Shown in pieces: positions 45,621 through 54,218 of a stretch of 64,000 bases of DNA (within the stretch, counting starts at the first letter, position 1; the number at the start of each line of letters is the position of its first letter). The translations under genes and the position numbers were made by a program. Location of the stretch: positions 248,001-312,000 of the forward strand of contig NZ_QPEX01000045.1 of assembly GCF_003335505.1 (NCBI RefSeq), written 5' to 3'. This DNA is from Bremerella cremea (GTDB lineage: Bacteria > Planctomycetota > Planctomycetia > Pirellulales > Pirellulaceae). A model generated the notes under the pieces. It saw only the letters and a list, made by a program, of their open reading frames with translations, had not been told where the DNA came from and did no database searches.

Positions 45621-47171
45621 CTACGATACCTGAAATAAGAAAAGCCGAAAACCCTTACAGAATCTCGGCTTATGTGAAGCACGCCCAGGAGGGCTCGAAC
45701 CTCCGACCTGCGGTTTAGAAGAGAACGAGCTACGTTGCTCGCCCTTCGCATTGTCATAGCATGACATGACCGGTCTAGTCTTGCCATCCCTAGAAAACTG
45801 GGGACGCTTGGCGGCAACGCCCACACTCGGCGTCGAGTCTTCAACTTCGCCAACAGCGGCCATGTCAGGACTTGTCTCGCGAGCAGTTTGGACATGCCCT
45901 TGGTCATGCAAGCCATAAGCAGTGGGTTGCGGAGTGGCTGCGGCAAACAATGGAGGAGCCGGCAGCCCACACACAGCAGCGGCTTGCTCCTTCACGTCGA
46001 TGTGAGTGTAGACAGAAGCTGTTAGCTTGGGGTCAGAGTGTCGGGCCAGTTTTTGAGCCGTCGCTAACGGAACGCCAGCACGCCCAAGGTTAGAAATAAA
46101 GGTATGACGATTCGCATGGAAGTCAGCAAACAAGCCATCCTCGTCGCAGTACGCTAGGAAATCGGACGCTACTCGTCGGTCATACTCTTCCTTATCTTTC
46201 TCCGCTTCCTTGAGCCACGCTTTGCGAGCTGCTTCAAGGTCTCGCTTCATCATCTTGGAAGTTCTTCGCAAGTGCTTCCCGCTTTCGGTTCGCAATGGAA
46301 ACAATAGGGCATTGCGATCAGCTACGGTGCGACCTGAAAGCCAAGTTTGCAGACGTTCGACTACAACAGGGTGCAAAGGAATTTCGCCTCCCTTGCGGTT
46401 CTTACTGTCAATTGCTTGAAGCCGAACGCTTGGGTTCTCTCCCGTTAAATCAAACGAACGTAGCGTAAGGGAAGCAAGTTCAGCACGTCGGTAGCCTGTC
46501 CATGCTGCAAGGACGTAGATCATGGCTCTGTCTTTGCCACTGACAGCTTCCACGACGGAACCAGTCTCTGCCGCTTCAATGAGCCGTCGGAATTCATCAT
46601 CGGACAAGGCTCGTCGATCATGCCGTCGGTCAGTCTTGGAGTTCTCTTTTCTCAGATGGGAAACAGGGCTTTCACTTACTCGCCGGTCACTGACAAGCCA
46701 GCGGCAAAACTGTTTGAATGCGGAAAGGTAGTGGTTTCGCGTCTCGATGCTGAGTCCGTTGTTTCGTAGTTTACCAAGGTAGCTTTGGACTTTGCTTGCC
46801 GAGATGTCAGAAGTAAACGTAAAGGTGCAAGAGTCCGCTACCGCTTTTACGCGATCAAAGATCAGGTTGACATGCTTTTCAGAATTGCCTTTGTCTTGGA
46901 GTTGGAGCTTGAACTCTTGAAGGTGTTCGGCCAAGGGGGTCTTACGATACTTTTCAAAGGGATCAACAACGCCACGCCTAGCAAGTTCAGCATCTCGCTC
47001 CAACTTCGCCGCCAGTTCATAGGTTGCGGACTTGTCCTTGAAGCCTGGTACACACTGCCAAACCCCGTTCTCGTCTTTGTACTTGATGTACCACTTGGAA
47101 TTGTATCGTAGCTCGTTCTTTCCCGTCTCCGGGTTCTTGCGCGTGTATGATTTCTTGAACACGGAAGCCAT
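45621..47171 (-). CDS. Tyrosine recombinase/integrase whose frame crosses its own att site
   Basis: Integrates and excises the element. 516 residues as found: SAM-like core-binding domain (about 75-170), catalytic domain with Arg (TGYRRAEL, 228), Lys (260), HANRH (His 352, Arg 355), His 378 and Tyr 388 (SVYTHID), all present. From residue 484 the frame runs through the att core (SSKPQV is the translated anticodon region) and ends in the displaced tRNA 3' half and terminator (27 residues after Val 489). In the predicted circle the frame would instead continue into the open frame at 54028-54218, giving 552 residues. A three-base gap separates it from the upstream XRE-type regulator. Confidence 0.92.
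   Translation of the reverse strand: MASVFKKSYTRKNPETGKNELRYNSKWYIKYKDENGVWQCVPGFKDKSATYELAAKLERDAELARRGVVDPFEKYRKTPLAEHLQEFKLQLQDKGNSEKHVNLIFDRVKAVADSCTFTFTSDISASKVQSYLGKLRNNGLSIETRNHYLSAFKQFCRWLVSDRRVSESPVSHLRKENSKTDRRHDRRALSDDEFRRLIEAAETGSVVEAVSGKDRAMIYVLAAWTGYRRAELASLTLRSFDLTGENPSVRLQAIDSKNRKGGEIPLHPVVVERLQTWLSGRTVADRNALLFPLRTESGKHLRRTSKMMKRDLEAARKAWLKEAEKDKEEYDRRVASDFLAYCDEDGLFADFHANRHTFISNLGRAGVPLATAQKLARHSDPKLTASVYTHIDVKEQAAAVCGLPAPPLFAAATPQPTAYGLHDQGHVQTARETSPDMAAVGEVEDSTPSVGVAAKRPQFSRDGKTRPVMSCYDNAKGEQRSSFSSKPQVGGSSPPGRASHKPRFCKGFRLFLFQVS
45632..45671 (-). terminator. Displaced terminator of the tRNA-Arg gene
   Basis: AAGCCGA / TCGGCTT stem followed by TTCTTATTT on the minus strand, directly downstream of the displaced tRNA-Arg 3' half. 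It probably terminated the original tRNA before the element inserted, and now encodes the tail of the integrase frame. Confidence 0.75.
45678..45722 (-). repeat. Displaced 3' half of tRNA-Arg (attL)
   Basis: From the anticodon loop to the discriminator base this matches the tRNA-Arg at 54.2 kb: the 19-base core TCTTCTAAACCGCAGGTCG (minus strand; plus 45704-45722) is identical to plus 54219-54237, and the acceptor end TGGGCGTG is identical. The T-arm differs (GGAGG/CCTCC instead of GCAGG/CCTGC) but still pairs. This is the chromosome's original 3' half, cut off by the element. Confidence 0.9.
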
Positions 47172-47174
47172 TTG

Positions 47175-47417
47175 CTATTTCCTCTTGTTGCCTTGCTTTG
47201 GTTTGAGTTCAAGTTCAAGGATCTCGCAGATGCGAGCGAATGCTTCAAGGCTGACGCCACGATCGCCATCGAGAAACCTCTTTAAGTTTCCGTGGCTTAT
47301 GCCGAGTTCTCTTTCGAGTTCGCGTAGGCTTCGTTCAGGTGGCCCTAATTGCCGACGCTCTAACGCAGCTTTTACTTGCTTGACAACTCTAAACTCATGA
47401 AGACTCTTCGGTGTCAT
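47175..47417 (-). CDS. XRE-family helix-turn-helix regulator
   Basis: 80 residues; residues about 30-70 form an HTH (LRELERELGISHGNLKRFLD, then VSLEAFARICEILEL). It is probably a repressor or activator of the integrase, whose start is only three bases downstream. No extra domain. Confidence 0.8.
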   Translation of the reverse strand: MTPKSLHEFRVVKQVKAALERRQLGPPERSLRELERELGISHGNLKRFLDGDRGVSLEAFARICEILELELKPKQGNKRK

Positions 47418-47981
47418 ATTGCCCTCTGGGTGTAGATAACAGCCACGCCATGATTGATCGAACGCATGGTGGTGTCAACGTGACAGCACGTCTGCTTGAG
47501 AAATTCGCCAATCGATATAATCGTTAATGAACCGTTATTTTACGGCTCGTCGTAACGTGTTGATGCGTAAGGACTAGGATACTACTACTATTTTTGTACT
47601 CTCAAACGTCTAGTACAATTTCAAGTAGAAGGAAATGGAATTGTACTACCGGTATAGGGAACGGTAGGAACTGTAAGCTGTCCCGCTGGCAGTAACTCAG
47701 TCTGTTGCAACGACCTTGCGAGGTTGGCGACTAAGTGAGCACGTACCGTCGCGTAGCCTGAACGGTCAGGTACACACTGACACGTCGAGTTTGAACGCCC
47801 TGGCTTCGCTTCTCGTGAACGCTGACGCTCAACCCGACTCATTTAGTCGAGTCGAGCAACCAGCCCACAGGAAGCTATTTCCGTCGCCTCCAAACTGCCA
47901 AGTCGAGAAGTGACAGCTCTTCGATGGCGTCTAGTTGACACCACGAACGCAATGTCAGCGGTGTCCCTTAGACATCATGAC
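47418..47981. other. Non-coding stretch of the element with dyad repeats
   Basis: About 560 bases without a credible gene; short frames here lack start signals and domain features. It contains TAGTACAATT / AATTGTACTA (47611-47620 and 47639-47648, 18-base spacer) and another TTGTACT at 47595. It may hold the regulatory or integrase-binding region upstream of the XRE gene. Confidence 0.5.
47611..47648. repeat. 10-base inverted repeat, possible operator
   Basis: Perfect TAGTACAATT / AATTGTACTA with an 18-base spacer, about 190 bases upstream of the XRE start. A GTAC-centred dyad (GTGTAC-TTAT-GTACAC) also occurs before the methylase gene at 48767-48782. Confidence 0.4.
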
Positions 47982-48203
47982 TTAGTTGTGCTTAACAGTG
48001 ATGCGACGAGCTTCCCATTCGTTTCTCTCTGGGCACCCCGCAGCTATCCACTGCTCAACTTCATCCCGTCGCCAGCGTACGGACCGGCCGACGCGAACTG
48101 GTTGTGGAATCTTTCGCGATGCGTTCATGCGTGAAATCGTTCGACTACTCAACTCAAGCAAGCGAGCGAGTTCAGTCTGGGACAACAGGAGTCGTTCGCT
48201 CAT
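47982..48203 (-). CDS. AlpA/excisionase-like HTH protein
   Basis: 73 residues of the MerR-like excisionase type: LLLSQTELARLLELSSRTISRM, then PQPVRVGRSVRWRRDEVEQWI, the characteristic winged-helix pattern of AlpA and phage Xis-like proteins. It probably controls excision direction or integrase expression. It overlaps the upstream gene by four bases (ATGA), so translation is probably coupled. Confidence 0.82.
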   Translation of the reverse strand: MSERLLLSQTELARLLELSSRTISRMNASRKIPQPVRVGRSVRWRRDEVEQWIAAGCPERNEWEARRITVKHN

Positions 48204-48484
48204 CGATTGCGTTTCAGCCCCTCGCTAGGGAGTGCCCAGCGGCAGTTCCTCGGCTCGTAGTTTCCCTCTGGATTGATTCGGTCGATCCAGTGTGCATGGC
48301 TTGGCCTTGGTCCCATGTCGTAAATGAAGACATGAAACCAGTGTTCCCAAGTCCACCAAACGACAACTCCTTTTTCACCGTAATGTTTGAAGTCTTTGTT
48401 GTTGGGGTTGTTGCACCGCTGGCGCATTTGCCGCCAAACGTGGTATTCTGGTCTTTTTGAATCCAGCATTGAGATGGCCTCCAA
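48200..48484 (-). CDS. Small HNH-like/phage-type protein
   Basis: 94 residues with the pattern YHVWRQMRQRCNNPNN, HYGEKGVVV, DMGPRPS, HWIDRINPEGNYEPRNCRWA. This matches small phage proteins often described as HNH-type or homing-endonuclease-associated; the DRINPxGxYxxxNCRWA motif is the most diagnostic. A full HNH catalytic triad is not evident. The start may be the ATG five codons in. It is first in a minus-strand pair with the AlpA-like gene. Confidence 0.68.
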   Translation of the reverse strand: MEAISMLDSKRPEYHVWRQMRQRCNNPNNKDFKHYGEKGVVVWWTWEHWFHVFIYDMGPRPSHAHWIDRINPEGNYEPRNCRWALPSEGLKRNR

Positions 48485-48835
48485 AAGTGGACGCTATGCG
48501 GAAAGCAAAAGAGATGCGTCCAGTTAATAAGACATTCCTGCGAGACAACGGTCTCAGCCGGCTCATTGGACGCCACGAAGCAAATCGCAGAAGCCATCAT
48601 TTAGCAGTCATCGACTACCGTTGAAAGCGTAAACCGAAGGCGGTAGGGGCGTCAAGATTTATTTGGCATCAGCTGGCACTGGATCGACCTTGATCGTAAG
48701 TCGATTACTACACTATGATTACGCACAGTTTTCTTTTGTGCTAGCGATAGCAACTTGGCGACATCTGTGTACTTATGTACACTGATTGGATTCGGTTAGT
48801 CCAGGCGTAGATTCTGATCCAGGCAACAGCAAACG
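48485..48835. other. Divergent intergenic region with possible methylase promoter
   Basis: About 350 bases between the HNH-like and methylase genes. A candidate promoter for the plus strand is TTGATC (48690-48695) with 18 bases before TATGAT (48714-48719). The dyad GTGTAC-TTAT-GTACAC lies at 48767-48782, between this and the methylase start, a plausible operator position. Confidence 0.4.
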
Positions 48836-51800
48836 ATGGCTTCCCCTCAGGAATTCCTAGATTCCGTCTATGAGCAACTCGACCTAAATAATGGCGAGTT
48901 GTTAAATGCTGTTTCGACTCCATTTGATGAGGTCTCGTCTGAAAACTGGGTCGAGAAAGGAGAGTGGCTATCTCTCGCACATTCGGTAGGCGTTGAAAAG
49001 ATCTTCTTCGTTCAGAATAACCCTGTATTGGTGTTTGCGACGGCCAATGCCGTTGCACAAGACGATATTCGGACGGTCGTCAACCGAATCTGGTGCATGT
49101 CTCGGCCACAATGCCTGTTCTTGGCATGCCCTGGTGAGCTACTCGTTTTCGATCTAACACGCCCACCGATTAGGACGACAGAACAACTTGAGGCCCAAGG
49201 ACGGTTGCTTCGTCGCGTTGTTTCAATTGCCAAGGTTCAAGAGGAACTCGCCGCTTATCGTCGTGAGCTACTAGAGTCAGGGACTGCAATTGAGGGGCAA
49301 GGTTACTTCTCGCCAGGTGAGGCAAGGGCAGACAAGTCTCTCCTCCGTGATCTAAAACTTGTTCGCAATGCTTTACTTGATGCTGGGCTAGATGGCCCGA
49401 ATGCCGTTCATGCCAACTCGTTAATTGGACGCTCGATCTTCATTCGATATCTGGAAGATCGCCGGATACTTCTCGAATCAGACTTCGAAGCAGTGGCAAG
49501 TCGCCGAAAACGCTGGCGGGAATTGTTGGCCTCGAACCAAGGGGTTCCGATCGAGCCATCAATGCAACACATTCGGTATACAAAGCTGCTGTCAGACAAA
49601 GACTTTACTTACGCCTTTTTCCGGCAGATCTCAGAAGACTTCAATGGAGACTTATTTCCGGTTACGGAAGAAGAAGAGGAAGCGGTAACCGAAGATCATT
49701 TGAAAGTTCTTCAGCGTTTTCTGAGGGCTGAAATCGCTGACCCAACAAGACCGCTCTTCTTTTTCGCCTACCAGTTTGAAGTTATCCCTATTGAGTTGAT
49801 CAGCAGCATCTATGAAGAATTTTACAATACAGAGAGAGGCGTCGATCGCAATCATGGAACGCACTATACGCCAATCGAACTTGTAGAGTTCGTTCTGTCT
49901 AGTTGCTTAACAACGGACGTCTTGAAGAAAAACCCTACAATTCTCGATCCGGCGTGTGGCTCGGGAATTTTTCTGGTTGAAGCCTTTCGACGTGTTGTGC
50001 GATATCGTCAAGTAAAACAGAAGCGGAGGCTTGGTCTTCCTGAACTGAGAAAAATCATTCGAGATCAGCTAAGGGGAATCGACATTAATGGCGAGGCGAT
50101 TCGCGTTGCGGCGTTCAGTCTATATCTGGCTTTGCTTCATCATCTCGATCCGCCAGACATTTGGCGAGAGAAGAGGTTGCCGCACCTTACCCACGACCCG
50201 GTAGTCAGTACGAAAAATACCAATCGTTTCGATATTCTTTTTGAAGGAAACGCATTCGCCGTAGGTGGCGAACAAGATAGTGCAGCAGCCAAGGAACGCA
50301 TTCAGGCTGGCACAATCGACGTAATTGTAGGCAACCCGCCTTGGGGATACCCCAAAAAAAACGATCAGTTGGGACGCAAGGCTGCCCGAGTTGCCATCGA
50401 CTGGTGTAATGAGAATGAATGTGCAGTTGGCGACCAAGAGTTGTCGCAAGCATTCATACATAGGGCGATGAATCTGCTTCGGCCGGGAGGTGCGGCCGCT
50501 CTACTTGTTTCTACAGGCGTTTTCTTCAAGCATCACCCCAATAGCAAGACGTTTCGCCAGCAATGGCTGAAAAACGGTCGAATTGATCGAGTCGTCAACT
50601 TCTCGGCAGTTAGACACCTTTACTTTAATAGTGGTATTGCCCCATTTGTAAGCGTCGTGTTCACAAAAGATGCTCCAGGTGTCGACCATGTAATTGAATA
50701 CTGGTCTGCAAAAGCCACCCTGCAAGCCAAGCAAATGCGGGCGGTGGTGCTAAGCCTTGCAGATCGAAAGTTGCTTCCTCAGCTTCAGGCATTGGCCGAT
50801 GATCGAGTTTGGAAGGTCTACTGGTGGGGGTCCCATCACGACTATGCCTTAATCTGCGGGCTGGAGTCATGTGACTCTTTAGAGAGCATCGTGGGGAGCG
50901 AGTCTTTCGGTCAGGGATTTAAGAAAGCGAATCAAGAACACGACAGTGACTGGTTAAAAGAGTTTGACGAATTCCCTCTTGCGTCGTTCGAGCGATATGG
51001 ACCGCTTCCCAAAGATGAATTCTGCCCTGTGCCATCGCATGTAGAACGCCGAGGCGTCCGTGAAGTGTATAGTGGATGGCGGCTACTTGTGAAACGGGGA
51101 ATTGTCCAGGCAAAAAGTTGTGATGGACGTATAGAGTCCAGGCTTGAGCGTGAATCATTTGCTTTCACAAATTCGATTCATGGGGTCTTGACTGGCAAGC
51201 TAGAAAAATGGCAGCAGTATTCAATCCTCGCTATTTTTTGGTCTTCTGTCGCAAGGTACTACTATTGGATGACATCGGGGTCATGGGGAATGTGGCACCA
51301 CGAAATACACCTTGATGACGTAAAACGCATGCCAATTTCATTTCCAAAGAATGACGAAGTACGCAACAGGTTGATTGAAGTAGTTGAACGTTTACGCTCA
51401 ACCTATGCCCACGGCGATGAACTCATTTCTTTGCGGCCAAAGGAAGAATCAATCCATTGGCGTGAGCGTGCATTTCTTGAGAAAGAGTTAGACAGCTTAG
51501 TATTCGAGTGCTACAGCCTTAGCGACATGCATCGCGATCTAATTAATGATATGTGTTCGCTGGGATTGAACTTGTTCTACCGCAACGCAAGCAGTGAAGC
51601 AGTCAAGCCCCTTATTATTCCTGAGTCGTTTTGTCTGGGGCGATGTGCTGATCTTTCTCCCGATAAGAACCGTAATGACATTCTTCCGTATGTCAAAACC
51701 CTGTGTGAGCACTGGAATCAAGAGCTAGGCGATTCCGGTGAGTTTGCATGGCATGTAATTCAAGCTCCTGCTCCGTCACCGATGATCGCAGTGCTCCTAG

Positions 51801-52060
51801 AGGCAATTGGTCCGCAGTCTGAAATTACCCAAAGTCAGTGGAGTATGGACTGGGCAGCCGTTCTCGAATGGCTAAGTGAGAACTCAACCCAGCCCATGGG
51901 TTCTCGCCGTGTATACGTTGATGGTATTGTTCGAGCAGTTGGAGAATCTGAAGTTCTCCTTATTAAACGAAATGAACGCCGGCTATGGACAGCTAGTGCT
52001 GCCAGAGAAGACGCTGAGGCCACAATTAGGCAAGCGATGTTGCTTCAGGAGATGAACTAA
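48836..52060 (+). CDS. N6-adenine DNA methylase, type IIG-like
   Basis: 1074 residues. An N-terminal domain (about 1-150, with NNPVLVFATANAV and CLFLACPGELLVFDL) resembles the domain preceding Eco57I-like methylases. A helical region (about 170-330) and the methyltransferase core follow, with SAM motif DPACGSG (about 371) and catalytic NPPWG (about 500); the C-terminal ~400 residues look like a target-recognition domain. No certain nuclease motif is seen in the N-terminus. The gene for a PD-(D/E)xK-like protein follows by three bases. Probably a restriction or defence unit; the exact system is not named. Confidence 0.85.
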   Translation: MASPQEFLDSVYEQLDLNNGELLNAVSTPFDEVSSENWVEKGEWLSLAHSVGVEKIFFVQNNPVLVFATANAVAQDDIRTVVNRIWCMSRPQCLFLACPGELLVFDLTRPPIRTTEQLEAQGRLLRRVVSIAKVQEELAAYRRELLESGTAIEGQGYFSPGEARADKSLLRDLKLVRNALLDAGLDGPNAVHANSLIGRSIFIRYLEDRRILLESDFEAVASRRKRWRELLASNQGVPIEPSMQHIRYTKLLSDKDFTYAFFRQISEDFNGDLFPVTEEEEEAVTEDHLKVLQRFLRAEIADPTRPLFFFAYQFEVIPIELISSIYEEFYNTERGVDRNHGTHYTPIELVEFVLSSCLTTDVLKKNPTILDPACGSGIFLVEAFRRVVRYRQVKQKRRLGLPELRKIIRDQLRGIDINGEAIRVAAFSLYLALLHHLDPPDIWREKRLPHLTHDPVVSTKNTNRFDILFEGNAFAVGGEQDSAAAKERIQAGTIDVIVGNPPWGYPKKNDQLGRKAARVAIDWCNENECAVGDQELSQAFIHRAMNLLRPGGAAALLVSTGVFFKHHPNSKTFRQQWLKNGRIDRVVNFSAVRHLYFNSGIAPFVSVVFTKDAPGVDHVIEYWSAKATLQAKQMRAVVLSLADRKLLPQLQALADDRVWKVYWWGSHHDYALICGLESCDSLESIVGSESFGQGFKKANQEHDSDWLKEFDEFPLASFERYGPLPKDEFCPVPSHVERRGVREVYSGWRLLVKRGIVQAKSCDGRIESRLERESFAFTNSIHGVLTGKLEKWQQYSILAIFWSSVARYYYWMTSGSWGMWHHEIHLDDVKRMPISFPKNDEVRNRLIEVVERLRSTYAHGDELISLRPKEESIHWRERAFLEKELDSLVFECYSLSDMHRDLINDMCSLGLNLFYRNASSEAVKPLIIPESFCLGRCADLSPDKNRNDILPYVKTLCEHWNQELGDSGEFAWHVIQAPAPSPMIAVLLEAIGPQSEITQSQWSMDWAAVLEWLSENSTQPMGSRRVYVDGIVRAVGESEVLLIKRNERRLWTASAAREDAEATIRQAMLLQEMN

Positions 52061-52063
52061 GTT

Positions 52064-52759
52064 ATGCCGAGCCGGCCAAGCTTACTTGATATTCGATACT
52101 GGGAAAATCACGAGCGACGAGTGCTAGAGGCGATTACTCTGGCTCTTAATAAGCTTTCTCGTGAAGAAACGCTTCCGCAGAATGAAGATCGTCTCAATCG
52201 CAAACTCTATTTCTACATCCTTGAGGCGATCCGAGAAATGAGCCAGCGAGGCATGCGATTTACGACTTATCCTATGTACGAGGCGAACAACCAGCCACAG
52301 GTGGATGACGTAGAGCGAGCAGCACGAGAAGGTAAGCGGCCTGACTTTCAGTTTGGCTACATTGACCATTACGAAACTAATGTTCAGGCTAGTGCCAAGC
52401 AATACGTTGTGGAATGCAAGCGATTAGGCGAATCGGGACGGTCAGACTGGGTGCTGAACGTCAACTATCTGGCAAATGGAATAGTGCGTTATTCATCGCG
52501 AGAACACGGCTACGGGCAAGGAGGGGCGTCTGGGGCGATGGTTGGTTACGTGCAGAACACAGATCTTGATTCCGTTTTACTAGAAGTAAACCGCAGCGTA
52601 GAGGAAAACCGATTGCCTCTGCTTGTACCTTCTAGTGCCGGAGGCTTGCAGGCAAATTCCGTTAATCAGTTAGATCATCAATTTGATCGTCCAACCCCAC
52701 CTAGCCCGTTTTCGCTTAGGCATTTATGGGTGGATCTAGTGGGGCGAAGTTGGAATTAG
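52064..52759 (+). CDS. PD-(D/E)xK-like protein, probable nuclease partner of the methylase
   Basis: 231 residues, three bases after the methylase stop, so co-translated. The signature is KRPDF (Asp about 94) followed by YVVECKRLG (Glu 117, Lys 119), matching the PD...(D/E)xK active site with normal spacing. An N-terminal helical part (about 1-60) carries WENHERRVLEAITLAL. It has no recognisable type I or II relative by eye. With the methylase it may form a two-gene restriction-modification or defence unit (inference). Confidence 0.7.
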   Translation: MPSRPSLLDIRYWENHERRVLEAITLALNKLSREETLPQNEDRLNRKLYFYILEAIREMSQRGMRFTTYPMYEANNQPQVDDVERAAREGKRPDFQFGYIDHYETNVQASAKQYVVECKRLGESGRSDWVLNVNYLANGIVRYSSREHGYGQGGASGAMVGYVQNTDLDSVLLEVNRSVEENRLPLLVPSSAGGLQANSVNQLDHQFDRPTPPSPFSLRHLWVDLVGRSWN

Positions 52760-52836
52760 GAGCTAGGAAGGCAAGTGATTAAGTAAATTACGCATAGACA
52801 ACTTGATCTGACGCGTGAGCGTCTAGTTACTGTTTC

Positions 52837-52961
52837 CCGAAGAACCGCCAAACTGGGCTGAAAGCCCTTTCAGAGAAGAAACAGCGAACTTGGACCCGCG
52901 CTCCCGGAAGGGAGCGTCGGGCCAGGTGCTGTTCTTCTCTGCGCCTTGGCGGGCGTTTCGG
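52837..52961. repeat. Long imperfect palindrome (hairpin-forming)
   Basis: A central near-perfect hairpin spans 52870-52940: outer stem CAGAGAAGAA(A)CAGC with GCTGTTCTTCTCTG, then ACTTGG/CCAGGT, CCCG/CGGG and CGCTCCC-GGAA-GGGAGCG, with only single-base bulges and one two-base internal loop. Imperfect symmetry extends outward (CCCGAA and CCGCCAA against TTGGCGG and TTCGGG). It lies between the PD-(D/E)xK gene and the membrane protein. Confidence 0.8.
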
Positions 52962-53005
52962 GAGTGGCCTTGGTTTCGACGCTCCTCTTTTTTTGGGGAA
53001 ATGAC

Positions 53006-53815
53006 ATGGCAAGCGAGAGCACCAATAGAAATTCAGAGGATAACGCTAACAGCGAGAATGCAAATTCGGGATGCGGTTGCGTGACCGTCATGTTGGGTTT
53101 GGTGATCTGGTTCTTTATCTGGCTCTTTATGCCAAGTTCGTCAAACGAAATCGAACTCCCCGAGCAATTCGGCGAAGAGAAGGCAAGTGAGATAGATGAA
53201 AACACATTGCGGTTTACGAAGCTCGACGCCCAAGTGTTAGCGGATACTCGTCGCGAAGCGGTGGCCATTACTGAGGAATACAACCGGTTGATAGCCGAGG
53301 GGGCTACTGATTCGGAAGTTGGTAAATTAGAGCGTAGAGTTGCGAGAGTAGAACGCGAACTCAAGGAGTGGCTGAAACGGATCAACCGGCAACCGGGACA
53401 GCCGGGTTATTCTTTGGAAGCGAGGAGAGAAGCTGCCAAGAAGACGCTAATGCAAGAGGGCTTCTCGGAGATCGAAGCTGTATTGAACGTACAAGCAATG
53501 ATCGAGCATGGAATGCTTCCCGATCCACCGAGAACCAACGCGGAACAGTCACCTGTTGGCAGAATGCCAGAAGAAATTACCGAGGAACCTCCGACCGTAA
53601 CGAAAGATAATTACGAGAAGATAAAGCGGGGCATGTTCCATTTGGAAGTAGAGGTTCTTCTTGGTTACGATGACGAACTACGCCAAGACATCACGGTTGG
53701 GGATACGCGAATTCAGACGTACATTTGGCGAAGCAGACGGGGTGGCTATATTCTCATCACGTTTCACAATGACTACTTCTACAGCAAGACTTACCAAGAG
53801 CCGCTGGACTATTGA
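53006..53815 (+). CDS. Membrane protein with C-terminal BamE/SmpA-like domain
   Basis: 269 residues: an Asn/Glu/Ser-rich start, one membrane helix (about 24-44), a charged helical region with EAVAITEEYNRL-type heptads (about 70-135), and a C-terminal domain with NYEKIKRGMFHLEVEVLLG ... GGYILITFHNDYFYSKTY, the pattern of BamE/SmpA-like modules (the KIKxGMxxxEVxxLLG start). The frame opens at 52946 within the hairpin; ATG 53006 has GGGGAAA upstream. Role in the element is unknown. Confidence 0.65.
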   Translation: MASESTNRNSEDNANSENANSGCGCVTVMLGLVIWFFIWLFMPSSSNEIELPEQFGEEKASEIDENTLRFTKLDAQVLADTRREAVAITEEYNRLIAEGATDSEVGKLERRVARVERELKEWLKRINRQPGQPGYSLEARREAAKKTLMQEGFSEIEAVLNVQAMIEHGMLPDPPRTNAEQSPVGRMPEEITEEPPTVTKDNYEKIKRGMFHLEVEVLLGYDDELRQDITVGDTRIQTYIWRSRRGGYILITFHNDYFYSKTYQEPLDY

Positions 53816-53861
53816 AAGTAAAGCTTGAGCCGACAGAATGTGTCTCGCAAGATTTGCTTAT

Positions 53862-53878
53862 GCTCGCAGCGAGCTTTT
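53862..53878 (+). terminator. Short hairpin, possible terminator
   Basis: GCTCG-CAG-CGAGC followed by TTTT, 47 bases after the membrane-protein stop. Weak (5-base stem). Confidence 0.45.
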
Positions 53879-54027
53879 GTCTGTGCATGGGGCTCGTTTG
53901 ATAATTGAAAATTGGCCTTGACAAACACGAAGCCATTTGACCCACCCAGCATGGCAGAGAGCATGTTCCGGTGTTTTGTCAAGAGGGGGTGTAGATGTGT
54001 CGATGAGTCAAATCGCTAGAAACAACT

Positions 54028-54218
54028 TTACTCACCGAGCGAGTTGGCTGCGTCGAAGACGGCTAGAATTGCTTTTCGGGTGGCTGCCGTTAGCTTTGGC
54101 CATGCAGCGACCAGTTCGACTAGTTCAGAAGGCAAATTCAACTCCGCTGGACATGTCCTTGGACATGCAGCGGAATCGAATTGACGTAAGTCAGCACGCC
54201 CAGCAGGATTCGAACCTG
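54028..54218 (-). pseudogene. Displaced C-terminal segment of the integrase gene
   Basis: Open frame without its own start, in the same strand and phase as the integrase when the two att cores are aligned. It reads AGSNPAGRADLRQF from the tRNA 3' half, then a segment with SELVELVAAWPKLTAATRKA and ILAVFDAANSLGE before TAA at 54030-54028: 63 codons without a stop after the core. The Trp-Pro and alternating hydrophobic pattern suggests a real amphipathic helix. Excision would fuse it to integrase residue 489. Confidence 0.75.
54144..54173. repeat. Hairpin beside tRNA-Arg, inside the displaced integrase segment
   Basis: CCGCTG-(ga)-CATGTCC / GGACATG-CAGCGG with a two-base loop; it contains the palindrome GGACATGTCC. 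It is 22 bases from the tRNA 3' end, so it may serve as a terminator-like element or recombinase/accessory binding site. Confidence 0.5.

Noticed and set aside
47621..47842. 73-codon minus-strand frame in the element gap
   Set aside because: No start signal, no domain, and it overlaps the inverted repeat; more likely non-coding.
52827..53012. 61-codon minus-strand frame across the long palindrome
   Set aside because: Arg/Pro-rich translation of a palindromic sequence; no support as a gene.
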